From Saccharopolyspora indica (GTDB lineage: Bacteria; Actinomycetota; Actinomycetes; Mycobacteriales; Pseudonocardiaceae), in the NCBI RefSeq assembly GCF_027853965.1, contig NZ_JAQGLB010000001.1, positions 769,226 to 833,225 on the forward strand: a stretch of 64,000 bases of DNA, written 5' to 3'. The notes beneath the pieces are model-generated. The model saw nothing but the letters and a program-made list of their open reading frames with translations. It did not search any database and had not been told where the DNA came from. Positions 8,392-15,734 of this stretch are shown here, piece by piece. Positions within the stretch are counted from its first letter, which is position 1, and every line of letters begins with the position of its first letter. Made by a program: the position numbers and the translations under genes.

Positions 8392-9588
8392 ATGACGATC
8401 CAACCCGACAGCACGGTGTGCCGGCGCTGCGGCATGCCGCTGGCCTACGACACCTACATCAACCAGACCGAGGGCAACCCGACCTCACCCGAACCCGGGC
8501 TGTGCGCGCATTGCGCCGGGGTGCAGACGGGTTCGGTGACCCCGGAACGCGTCTCCAGCCAGGACCGCAGCACCCAGCTGGAGATGATCTTCCGGATCTA
8601 CCGGCAGAACCGCCGCTGGCCCCGCCTGCTGGCGCGTGCGGCGACGCGGCTGCACCGGCTGCTGCCCGCCGACACCGTCAAGCGCGCCGAACTCGTCAAC
8701 AGCATCCCCACCCGCAGCAGCCGGTCCACCACCGACGCCGTGGTGCTCTACAGCGGCGGCAAGGACTCCAGCTGGATGCTCATGCAGCTGGCCCGGCAAC
8801 GCGATCTGCGGGTCAAGGCCTGGATGCTCGACCAGGGCTACCAGTCACCCGCGGCGATTAGCAACGCCCGGGCGCTGTGCGACCGGCTCGGCGTGGAGCT
8901 GGTGATCTCCCGCCCGGAGCAGAACCCCATGAACACCCTGTTCCGGCTGGGCTTTTCGATGAACGAGGAAACCGACCCGAACCTGCTGCGCGCGGTGATG
9001 TCCTACGGGCCCGCCTGCTGGCCGTGCTTCTCCACCATCATCGCCCAGTCCACCGTGTACTGCCACGAGAACGACATCCCGTTCTGCTTCATCGGCACCC
9101 AGAAGGGCCAGAACCGCACGAACATGCGGGGCAAGCCCTACGTGCCGGGCGGGCCGCTGCCGCCCCTGGACGCCGCTGTCGAGGACATGGTCGCCATGCT
9201 GCGCGAGCACGCGGAGAAGAAGGCACCCGAGGCGGCCCGGCTGCTGCGGACCTCGCGGACCCGGACGGTGATGGTGCCCTTCTACGAATTCGTGCCCAAA
9301 CCACCGCTGGAGCAGAAGCTGGCCGATCTGGAGGCCACCGGCTGGAAGGTGCCGCGCAACACCGGCAGCTGCAGCACCAACTGCATGATGAACGAACTGG
9401 GCTACCGGATCATGCGCAACCAGTACGGCTTCGACATCTACCAGATCGCCGAGGCCCACGAACAGCGGCTGCAGGACAACCCCGCCCCGGCCAACATCGC
9501 GGTGCTCGACGAGGAGGCGATCCGGCGCGGGGCCAAGCTCATCGACCTCACCCCGGTGGAATCCCGCAAGTGGGGCGTGGAGGAATGA
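8392..9588 (+). CDS. PP-loop ATP pyrophosphatase (N-acetyl-sugar amidotransferase-like)
   Basis: ATP-using enzyme of the PP-loop (adenine nucleotide alpha-hydrolase) superfamily, 398 residues. An N-terminal zinc-ribbon-like pair CRRC (10-13) and CAHC (38-41) precedes the PP-loop SGGKDS at 121-126. Towards the C-terminus is NTGSCSTNCMMNELGY, resembling the STNC motif of WbpG/WbuX-type N-acetyl-sugar amidotransferases. Such enzymes activate a carbonyl as its adenylate for attack by ammonia or a sulfur donor. It starts 32 bases after the glycosyltransferase and ends 3 bases before the PLP enzyme, so the three form one unit. Amidation or thionation of a sugar, or of the repeat peptide, are both open; sulfur chemistry is less supported because the PLP partner lacks a desulfurase Cys. 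Confidence 0.78.
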   Translation: MTIQPDSTVCRRCGMPLAYDTYINQTEGNPTSPEPGLCAHCAGVQTGSVTPERVSSQDRSTQLEMIFRIYRQNRRWPRLLARAATRLHRLLPADTVKRAELVNSIPTRSSRSTTDAVVLYSGGKDSSWMLMQLARQRDLRVKAWMLDQGYQSPAAISNARALCDRLGVELVISRPEQNPMNTLFRLGFSMNEETDPNLLRAVMSYGPACWPCFSTIIAQSTVYCHENDIPFCFIGTQKGQNRTNMRGKPYVPGGPLPPLDAAVEDMVAMLREHAEKKAPEAARLLRTSRTRTVMVPFYEFVPKPPLEQKLADLEATGWKVPRNTGSCSTNCMMNELGYRIMRNQYGFDIYQIAEAHEQRLQDNPAPANIAVLDEEAIRRGAKLIDLTPVESRKWGVEE

Positions 9589-9591
9589 CCG

Positions 9592-10815
9592 GTGCACAGC
9601 GCTGAACCCGACTGGGCGCAGCTGCGCGCCGAGTTCGACCTCACCCCCGACTACGTGCACCTGGCGCTGTCGATGCTGACCGCCCACCCGCGCCCGGTGC
9701 GCGAAGCCATCGAACGCCACCGCCGGGGCCTGGACACCAACCCCGCCCTGTACTTCCACCGCCGCGACGAGCTGCACCGGGCGGTGCTGGAGCGGGCGGG
9801 CGCCTACCTCGGGGCGCACCCCGACGCCATCGCCCTCACCGAAAGCACCACGATGGGCCTGGCCGTGGTCTACGGCGGATTCCGGCTGAAGCCGGGGGAG
9901 GAGATCCTCAGCACCGAGCACGAGCACTACGCGGCCACCGAACTGCTCCGCTTCAAAGCCGCCAGCAGCGGCGCGGCGCACCGCACGATCCGGTTGTACG
10001 AGGACCCGCGGCAGGCGACGGTGGCCGAGATCGTCTCCGCGGTGCGCCACGGCCTCGGGGAGCGCACCAGGGTGCTGGCCTTGACCTGGGTGCACTCCGG
10101 GACCGGGGTGAAGCTGCCGCTGGCCGAGATCTCGGCGGTGGTGGCCGAGCACAACCGCCACCGCCCCGCCGACGAGCAGGTCGTGGTGTGCGTGGACGCC
10201 GTGCACGGCCTGGGCGTGGAGGACTTCGAGGTCGCCGACCTGGGCTGCGACTTCTTCGTGGCGGGCTGCCACAAGTGGTTGTTCGGGCCGCGCGGCACCG
10301 GCCTGGTGTGGGGCAGCGACCGCGGCTGGCAGGCGGTGGAGCCGGTCGTGACGTCCTTCGACGTCGAGGTTTTCTGGCCCTGGTACCTGGGGCGCCTGCC
10401 CGACCTCGAAGCACCGAAGGCCCGGATGTGCACGCCAGGCGGGTTTCCCGCCTACGAGCACCGGTGGGCGCTGGCCGAGGCGTTCGACTTCCACCTCGCC
10501 CGCGGCAAGAACACCATCAACGCCCGGATCGCACAGCTCAACGCCCACTGCCAGGCGCGGCTGGCGGAGCTGCCCGGGGTGCGGGTGCGCACACCCGCGG
10601 CGCCGCAGCTGTCCTCCGGGATGGTCTGCCTGGACGTGCCGGGACTGGATCCCGCCGAGGTGGTCGAGCGGATGCTGCACGCCGGGGTCATCGTCGGTCA
10701 GACGCCCTACCGCAGCAGCGCGGTGCGCATCGCCCCCGGAGTGCTCAACAGCGTCCAGGACATCGACCGGGCCGTCGACGCGCTCGCCCGCGTGATCGAC
10801 GAGCACGGGCGCTGA
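9592..10815 (+). CDS. Class V PLP-dependent enzyme (isopenicillin-N-epimerase / EgtE-like)
   Basis: Fold-type I PLP enzyme of aminotransferase class V, 407 residues. The Schiff-base lysine is Lys228 in GCHKWLFGPRGTG; upstream are TESTTMGLA and the Asp-His motif VCVDAVHGLG that bind the cofactor. The C-terminus (VRIAPGVLNSVQDIDRAVDAL) resembles isopenicillin N epimerase and hercynylcysteine lyase relatives. The mobile-loop Cys of SufS/IscS desulfurases is not seen at the expected place. The GTG start is 3 bases after the PP-loop gene stop, implying translational coupling. Possible roles are epimerisation, C-S lyase or transamination on an intermediate of the locus. The stop codon lies inside a long hairpin shared with the convergent methyltransferase gene. 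Confidence 0.82.
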   Translation: MHSAEPDWAQLRAEFDLTPDYVHLALSMLTAHPRPVREAIERHRRGLDTNPALYFHRRDELHRAVLERAGAYLGAHPDAIALTESTTMGLAVVYGGFRLKPGEEILSTEHEHYAATELLRFKAASSGAAHRTIRLYEDPRQATVAEIVSAVRHGLGERTRVLALTWVHSGTGVKLPLAEISAVVAEHNRHRPADEQVVVCVDAVHGLGVEDFEVADLGCDFFVAGCHKWLFGPRGTGLVWGSDRGWQAVEPVVTSFDVEVFWPWYLGRLPDLEAPKARMCTPGGFPAYEHRWALAEAFDFHLARGKNTINARIAQLNAHCQARLAELPGVRVRTPAAPQLSSGMVCLDVPGLDPAEVVERMLHAGVIVGQTPYRSSAVRIAPGVLNSVQDIDRAVDALARVIDEHGR

Positions 10816-10831
10816 GGCAGCGCCCGTGCTC
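10801..10831. terminator. Bidirectional hairpin terminator
   Basis: A perfect 14-bp stem (arms GAGCACGGGCGCTG and CAGCGCCCGTGCTC) with a 3-base loop overlaps the PLP gene stop codon and lies just before the end of the convergent methyltransferase. It probably marks the right end of the peptide-locus transcript. Confidence 0.75.
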
Positions 10832-10836
10832 GTTCG

Positions 10837-11679
10837 TCACCTGCCGCGCTCGGCGAGCACGTAGCGCACCGGGCTGGGGATGGCGATACCGCTGGTGGTG
10901 GGATCGCGGTGCGATTCGACTTCGGCGGCGATCTCCGCGGCGATCCCGGCCCGCTGGTGCTCGGGAACCTTCTCCCAGAACAGCCGCATGCCGTGGGTCC
11001 AGGTCCACGCGACGAACTCCTGGCCCGAGGCGGTGCGAATCAGCAGCTCCTCGTCGTGGACGGTGATCGTGCGGAAGCCGGCCGCGCGCAAGTCGTCGAG
11101 CACCTGCTGAGCGCCACCGAAGGCGTCCGACTGCGGGTAGACCTGGGTTCCGCTGCCGTACTCCGCCGACCACTTCGCGATCGTGCCGAGACCGAAGACC
11201 GCCGGTTCCGGGTGCTGCACGGACACCGGGGCCGAGACCGCCAACCGGCCGCCCGGACGCAGGAACCGGTGGTAGGCGCGGAAAGCCGCCGCGGTGTCGG
11301 GTACCATGTGGACGCTCATGCTGCCGATCACGGCATCGAAGCTCTCCGGCGGGAAATCGGGGTTCTGCCCGTCCATCGCCCGCACGCTCACCTGCCGCAG
11401 GCCGCGCCGGTCCGCCTCCTGACCGGTCGCGGCGGTCATCGCCTCGGACAGGTCGATGCCCACCACCTCACCGCCCGGACCGACCGCATCGGCAGCGGGG
11501 AACAACGCCGCGCCGCGACCGCAGCCGATGTCCAGGACGGACTGTCCCGCACCGATCCCGGCGAGCTCGACGAGTCTGCGGCCGACGGGCTGGAAGTACT
11601 CGACATCATCGTGGTCGTAGACCAGCGCCACCGCGTCGAAGGTGTTCCGCAGCGTTTCCTGGACACGGGCATCTGACAT
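10837..11679 (-). CDS. Class I SAM-dependent methyltransferase (UbiE-like)
   Basis: Soluble methyltransferase of about 280 residues with the SAM-binding motif VLDIGCGRGAALFPAA near residue 45, the acidic motif VVGIDLSEAM and a post-motif FDAVIGSMSVHM. It belongs to the generic Methyltransf_11/UbiE class, so substrate cannot be assigned. The ATG at 11679 is the first codon before the conserved region; the frame continues upstream without support. It is convergent with the PLP enzyme and separated by a strong hairpin, so it is in a different transcript. It could still serve the peptide locus or be unrelated. No neighbouring promoter palindrome was seen. Confidence 0.8.
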   Translation of the reverse strand: MSDARVQETLRNTFDAVALVYDHDDVEYFQPVGRRLVELAGIGAGQSVLDIGCGRGAALFPAADAVGPGGEVVGIDLSEAMTAATGQEADRRGLRQVSVRAMDGQNPDFPPESFDAVIGSMSVHMVPDTAAAFRAYHRFLRPGGRLAVSAPVSVQHPEPAVFGLGTIAKWSAEYGSGTQVYPQSDAFGGAQQVLDDLRAAGFRTITVHDEELLIRTASGQEFVAWTWTHGMRLFWEKVPEHQRAGIAAEIAAEVESHRDPTTSGIAIPSPVRYVLAERGR

Positions 11680-11793
11680 GCAGCAATCCCCTTGTCTGTG
11701 AAGAGCCTGGCACATCTGGCGGCCACTGCTGAAGCTAGTGACCGGCCAGTCGGGCAGGTACCACCCAGCGGAGGAATGTGCGCGCGAGCAACG

Positions 11794-12579
11794 TCAGGCC
11801 CGCAGGTGCACGACGTGGCAGCGCGCGTCGGTGGGCAGGATCCGCTGGGTGCCGCCGGTGAAGCGCACCAGGACCCGGCCGCTGCTGCCGGGGGTGACCT
11901 GTTCGACGATGCCGACGGGCCCGATCGGGCCGTAGAGGCGGACGGGGTCGCCGGGCAGCAGTTCGTCGGCGCGGACGCGTTCGCGGTTGATCGCCGCTGA
12001 GGCCGGGCGCAGCCAGCGGATCGTGGCGTACCAGGCGGTGCAGGTCAGCGCGGGCAGCGCGACGGGCAGCCACGGTGCGAGGTCGGTGAGGGCGAGCCCG
12101 GGAGCGGCGCCGGCCAGGGCCGCCCACAGCCCGGAGCTGATGGGGTGGCGGCCCAGTTGCAGCCAGCCGGTGGTGCGGATCGTGCCGTCGGGTCGCTGCC
12201 CGCGCGGTGGTGGCGGCGGTTCGTCGGGGAAGTCGAACTGGTCGGTGTCGCGGGTGGTCTCCGGGGCGCTCTTGCCCAGCGGTTCGCGTGCGTCGCTGAT
12301 CGCGGCGATCTCCGTGGTGACCTCGGTCGGCGCGGGGTGGGTGCGCAGGGGTGCGTCGAAGCGGGCGGTGCCGGGGTTGAGCAGGGTGCGCAGCATCGCC
12401 ACTTCGGTGTCGCGGCGGTGTCCGCAGACGGGGCAGCTCAGCGCGGCACCGGTGGGTGCTCGTTCGTCCGGTGCGGCGGTCAGCGGGCCGTGCCCGTGGG
12501 GGCATTGCGGTGCGTGGGGCCCGTTTTCGAGGATGTGCAGGGCGCTGGTCGGGGTGCGGTCGGTATCGGAGTTCACCAT
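11794..12579 (-). CDS. Hypothetical membrane protein with Cys/His N-terminus
   Basis: Not recognised. The 261-residue protein has a Cys/His-rich N-terminal part (CPHGHG near residue 26 and CPVCGHR near 49) that could bind zinc. A proline-rich linker follows, then two hydrophobic segments around residues 150-200 and a C-terminal beta-rich domain with SH3/KOW-like character (RLYGPIGPVGIVEQVTPG). The start ATG overlaps the stop of the upstream gene in the sequence ATGGTGA, a 7-base overlap that indicates translational coupling. The two genes may encode an envelope-associated pair. The frame extends far upstream only through GC bias. Confidence 0.65.
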   Translation of the reverse strand: MVNSDTDRTPTSALHILENGPHAPQCPHGHGPLTAAPDERAPTGAALSCPVCGHRRDTEVAMLRTLLNPGTARFDAPLRTHPAPTEVTTEIAAISDAREPLGKSAPETTRDTDQFDFPDEPPPPPRGQRPDGTIRTTGWLQLGRHPISSGLWAALAGAAPGLALTDLAPWLPVALPALTCTAWYATIRWLRPASAAINRERVRADELLPGDPVRLYGPIGPVGIVEQVTPGSSGRVLVRFTGGTQRILPTDARCHVVHLRA

Positions 12580-13091
12580 CGGGTGGTCCACCTCAGCTCG
12601 CCGTCGTCGTCGCGTTCGCAGCTGGCGGCCGCGCCGCTGGGGGTGCGGCCGGTGTCGCCTTCCTCGGAGCAGCGCTCGTTGCGGGTGACCACCGGAACCC
12701 GGTCCTCGTCGGGCTCGGTGGCGGTGGTCGTCGGTGCGGGGCTGGGCACCGGCCGCTCGACGGGTTCCGGGCGGGGGCTCGGCGGTGGGGTGCTCGTGCG
12801 CCGCGTGCTGGTCGGAGTCGTGGTCGTGGCCGGGGTGCGGCGGGATGTCGTCGTGGTCGGCTGGGCGCTGGTGGTGGGGGCCGCCGTGGTGCTCGGCACG
12901 GATGGCGCGGGTGGTGGGGGAGCGGCCACCGGGGGAGCGGGCTGAGCGAGTTCGGTGCTGGCCGGGCTCGGCAGGGCGTTGAGACCGGTGGTGGCGGTCG
13001 CGGCCAGCAGCGCGGCGGCCGGCAGCAGCCTGGCGGCCACCGGAGTGCGCCACCACCAGCGGCGCAGCGTGGCGGGGGTCTGGGCAGGCAA
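12573..13091 (-). CDS. Hypothetical secreted or membrane-anchored Thr/Pro-rich protein
   Basis: Not recognised by family. With the TTG start at 13091, supported by an AAGGAG site about 10 bases upstream, the 172-residue product has a basic N-terminus (RRWWWRTPVAAR). A hydrophobic helix of about 18 residues (LLPAAALLAATATTGLNAL) follows, then a long Pro/Thr/Ser-rich spacer and a C-terminal acidic region with two cysteines (around RCSEEG and SCERDD). This is the layout of a signal-anchored wall-spanning protein. It is translationally coupled to the membrane protein downstream. Longer in-frame starts exist but lack a site. Confidence 0.6.
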   Translation of the reverse strand: MPAQTPATLRRWWWRTPVAARLLPAAALLAATATTGLNALPSPASTELAQPAPPVAAPPPPAPSVPSTTAAPTTSAQPTTTTSRRTPATTTTPTSTRRTSTPPPSPRPEPVERPVPSPAPTTTATEPDEDRVPVVTRNERCSEEGDTGRTPSGAAASCERDDDGELRWTTRW

Positions 13092-13389
13092 CGGAAGAGC
13101 GCTCCTTGTCGCGTTGGTGCCGTGTTTTCCCCGACCGGCGGGGCGAATCGTAGCGAATTCGTCACGATTCGGTGTCCAGCGGGCAAACCGCGACCCCGCT
13201 CGGTGGCCTGTTTCCGGTGCGCACGGCAACGCCGGCACCCGAATGTGATCTGCACCTCGCGCGCCGCGGGAACCCCTGCCGCACACCGGGAACGCATGCC
13301 CGGGCACAGCCCGTGATCATCCCTTGTGGACGGTCCACAGGGGATGCGGCGGTCGCCCGCGCTCGAGGCGGTGTCGTGCCGGTCCGCGC

Positions 13390-13848
13390 TCAGACCGAAA
13401 AGCTGAGATCCCTGGCGGTCAGCGAAACCGGGCGCAACCGCAGCCACAACGCCCCGCTGCCGGCGGGATCGTCGTGCACGATGCGGCGGAACCGCCGATC
13501 CCACCGCGACTCGTCGGCGCCGAGGTAGCGGGAGAGCTTGCGCCGGCCGCGCGAGACGTCGAAGGGCACGATGTCGGCATCACCGCGAGCGGTGACCTGC
13601 CGGACCACGCCCGTGGCGAGATCGCACTCGTCGACGACCAGGGCGATCGCGGGATCCGCCCGCACCCGGCCCGGCAGCTTCGCCCAGCTGCCGGTGATGA
13701 TCCAGAACGCCTGCTCCTCCCAGAGGAACCACGTCGGCCGCACGGTCGGCCCGTTGGTGGCCACCCGCGCGGTCAGCGGCCGCGCCAAAAAACCCGCCAC
13801 GTCGAAGTCCGGCTCGATCCTGCGCTGCGCGTCGGTCTCCATCCGCAC
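13390..13848 (-). CDS. Pyridoxamine 5'-phosphate oxidase-fold (PPOX, FMN/F420-type) protein
   Basis: Split-barrel flavin/F420-binding fold protein of 152 residues (or 150 from the second Met at 13842). Typical elements are ARPLTARVATNGPTVRPTWFLWEEQAFWIITG and SWAKLPGRVRADPAIALVVDE, which form the barrel and dinucleotide phosphate contact, and a C-terminal LRLRPVSLTARDLSF strand. Members reduce varied substrates or bind haem or F420; function is not more specific here. It lies just downstream of, and co-directional with, the CGNR regulator, with a 42-base gap, and could be in its transcript. Confidence 0.75.
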   Translation of the reverse strand: MRMETDAQRRIEPDFDVAGFLARPLTARVATNGPTVRPTWFLWEEQAFWIITGSWAKLPGRVRADPAIALVVDECDLATGVVRQVTARGDADIVPFDVSRGRRKLSRYLGADESRWDRRFRRIVHDDPAGSGALWLRLRPVSLTARDLSFSV

Positions 13849-13890
13849 AGCATGAAACCTCCACCGCGCTGGAGGTCAACCCGCCCCGGA

Positions 13891-14475
13891 TCAGCCGGCA
13901 CCCGTCGGTGCGGCGGCGCCGTTCTTGCGCCGGTTGGCGTTGAAGCGCGCCTTCTTCTGGCGATTCCCGCAGGTGTTCATGTCGCACCACTTGCGGGTGC
14001 GGCTCTGGCTGGTGTCGAAGAACGCGGCCCGGCAGGTCGGCGATGCGCACAGGGCCAACTTCCCGTCCCGTTCGCCCGCGATGATGCTGATCGCATCAGC
14101 GGCGATCACGCCGAGAGCGTCCTCCACGCAGTCCGAACCGAGTCGCCACCGACGATCGCCGTCAGGCGTCAGGATCGCCGCGGCCCGTCCCTGAACGCTG
14201 CGGTCGTTGATGATCTGGAGGGCCGAGGCGGGAAGCGGGTCCTGGATCGCGGTCGCCGTCGCGGCGGCGTGGACGGCTTCCCGCAGCTCCCGGGCGAGTT
14301 CGAGCTGGGCGGCGGTGCAGGAGTCCACGGCCAGGCCGTGGATCGCCAGCCAGTCGACGAGCCGCTGCGGCACGGGAATGCGCTCCACGGGCTCACCGCT
14401 GCGCTCGGTCAGGGTCGCCGTGAAGCTGGTCGCCAGAACGCTGCCGAGGCGGAAGTCGGGGAACCCAGCACGCAT
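13891..14475 (-). CDS. CGNR zinc-finger transcriptional regulator (ABATE domain)
   Basis: Regulator of 194 residues with the stress-induced ABATE ligand domain at the N-terminus and the CGNR zinc finger at the C-terminus: CASPTCRAAFFD followed by RKWCDMNTCGNRQKKARF, which supplies four zinc cysteines and a basic DNA-contact tail. Such proteins usually regulate their divergent neighbour. Here the neighbour is an epoxide hydrolase starting 83 bases away, and the gap holds two copies of a 17-base imperfect palindrome, the likely operators. The start ATG at 14475 lies 3 bases from the first copy, so autoregulation is plausible. Confidence 0.87.
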   Translation of the reverse strand: MRAGFPDFRLGSVLATSFTATLTERSGEPVERIPVPQRLVDWLAIHGLAVDSCTAAQLELARELREAVHAAATATAIQDPLPASALQIINDRSVQGRAAAILTPDGDRRWRLGSDCVEDALGVIAADAISIIAGERDGKLALCASPTCRAAFFDTSQSRTRKWCDMNTCGNRQKKARFNANRRKNGAAAPTGAG

Positions 14476-14477
14476 GG

Positions 14478-14536
14478 AACCACCTTAGCCGGTTGCCCGT
14501 GGGAAGATCCACATGCTAGAACCACCTAAGCCGGTT
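14478..14536. promoter_or_regulatory. Paired operator-like palindromes between CGNR and epoxide hydrolase genes
   Basis: AACCACCTTAGCCGGTT (14478-14494) and AACCACCTAAGCCGGTT (14520-14536) differ at one position, are each near-palindromic, and start 42 bases apart, i.e. about four helical turns, on the same face of DNA. They occupy the whole divergent promoter region and are the obvious binding sites for the CGNR protein. Confidence 0.65.
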
Positions 14537-14557
14537 CCGTGATGGTCAGGAGACCCC

Positions 14558-15730
14558 ATGCCCCGCACCACCAGCGACGTGCAAGCATTCCGAGCCCGCG
14601 CGACTGACGCCGAGCTCGACGATCTGCGCGCGCGACTGGCCGCAGCTCGGCTGCCGGAGGCCGAGACCGTCCACCGCGCCGCGCCCGGCCCCCGCCGATG
14701 GGGCCAGGGCGTCCCCCTCGCCGACCTCGTCGATGTCGTGAACTACTGGCGCACCGGGTACCAGTGGCGCCCGTTCGAAGAGCGCCTCGACCGCATCGGC
14801 CAGTTCCGCACGACCATCGACGATCTGGGAATCCACTTCCTGCACCGCCGGTCCACGCGCCCGGACGCCACACCGCTGATCCTGACCCACGGCTGGCCGG
14901 GCAGCATCGCCGAGTTCACCGACGTGGTGGAGCAGCTGGCGGACCCCGACGACGCCGACGCGCCGGCGTTCCACGTCGTCGCCCCCTCGCTGCCGGGCTT
15001 CGGGTACAGCGGCAAACCGGCCACCACCGGGTGGGGAACCGAGAAGATCGCGGCCGCATGGGTGGAACTGATGGGACGGCTCGGCTACCACGAGTTCGCC
15101 GCCCACGGCGGCGACTGGGGAGGCAACATCACCACGGTTCTCGCCGGCAGGTTCCCGGCGCACGTCCTGGGCATCCACACCACCTTCGCCGAGGGGCCAC
15201 CCGGGCTGACCACGGACGGGCTGACGGCCGACGAGCGCGCATGGGCCGAGGAGACCCGCGACTTCTGGCGCCACCGCGCGGCCTACGCCAAACAGCAGGC
15301 GACCCGCCCGCAGACCATCGGCTACTCGCTCGTCGACTCACCCGTCGGGCTCCTGGCCTGGATCCTCGACAAGTTCGCCGAGTGGACCGACACCGAGGAC
15401 AGCCCGTTCGAGACGATTCCCGTGGACCGCGTGCTCGACGACGTCACCCTGTACTGGCTGACGCGGACCGGCGCATCGGCGGCCCGCATCTACTACGAGA
15501 GCCACAACTCGCTGGACCCCGAACTCCGGGTCGACGTACCAGCAGCGATCACCATGTACCCCCGCGACATCGAGAAGTGCCCGCGCCCCTGGGCCCAGCA
15601 GCGGTACCGGCAGATCGTCCGGTGGAGATCACCCGATGCCGGGGGGCACTTCCCGTCGCTGGAGGTTCCCGGGTACTTCGTCAACGACCTGCGAGAAGGC
15701 CTCGCGGCAGTGCTGGCCGCAGCTCGGTGA
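14558..15730 (+). CDS. Epoxide hydrolase (EphB / juvenile-hormone-type, alpha/beta hydrolase)
   Basis: Alpha/beta hydrolase of 390 residues with the N-terminal epoxide-hydrolase extension (EHN domain, about residues 1-110, containing WRPFEERLDRIGQFRTTIDD). The catalytic core has oxyanion motif HGWPGS, nucleophile Asp186 in HGGDWGGN and His364 in GGHFPSLE, completing the family triad. These enzymes open epoxides to diols by way of an ester intermediate. It is divergent from a CGNR regulator with two operator-like sites between, so it is probably inducible by the regulator's ligand. A role in detoxification or natural-product tailoring is possible; there is no signal peptide. Confidence 0.9.
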   Translation: MPRTTSDVQAFRARATDAELDDLRARLAAARLPEAETVHRAAPGPRRWGQGVPLADLVDVVNYWRTGYQWRPFEERLDRIGQFRTTIDDLGIHFLHRRSTRPDATPLILTHGWPGSIAEFTDVVEQLADPDDADAPAFHVVAPSLPGFGYSGKPATTGWGTEKIAAAWVELMGRLGYHEFAAHGGDWGGNITTVLAGRFPAHVLGIHTTFAEGPPGLTTDGLTADERAWAEETRDFWRHRAAYAKQQATRPQTIGYSLVDSPVGLLAWILDKFAEWTDTEDSPFETIPVDRVLDDVTLYWLTRTGASAARIYYESHNSLDPELRVDVPAAITMYPRDIEKCPRPWAQQRYRQIVRWRSPDAGGHFPSLEVPGYFVNDLREGLAAVLAAAR

Positions 15731-15734
15731 CCCC

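Noticed and set aside
9592..10815. Cysteine desulfurase for sulfur transfer to the PP-loop enzyme
   Set aside because: The mobile-loop Cys of SufS/IscS proteins is not found in the expected C-terminal position, so sulfur mobilisation is unlikely.
3072..11679. Assignment to a known RiPP class (lanthipeptide, lasso peptide, thiopeptide, graspetide, PEARL)
   Set aside because: No LanB/LanC, YcaO, ATP-grasp, lasso B/C proteins, radical SAM or peptide aminoacyl-tRNA ligase is encoded in or near the locus.
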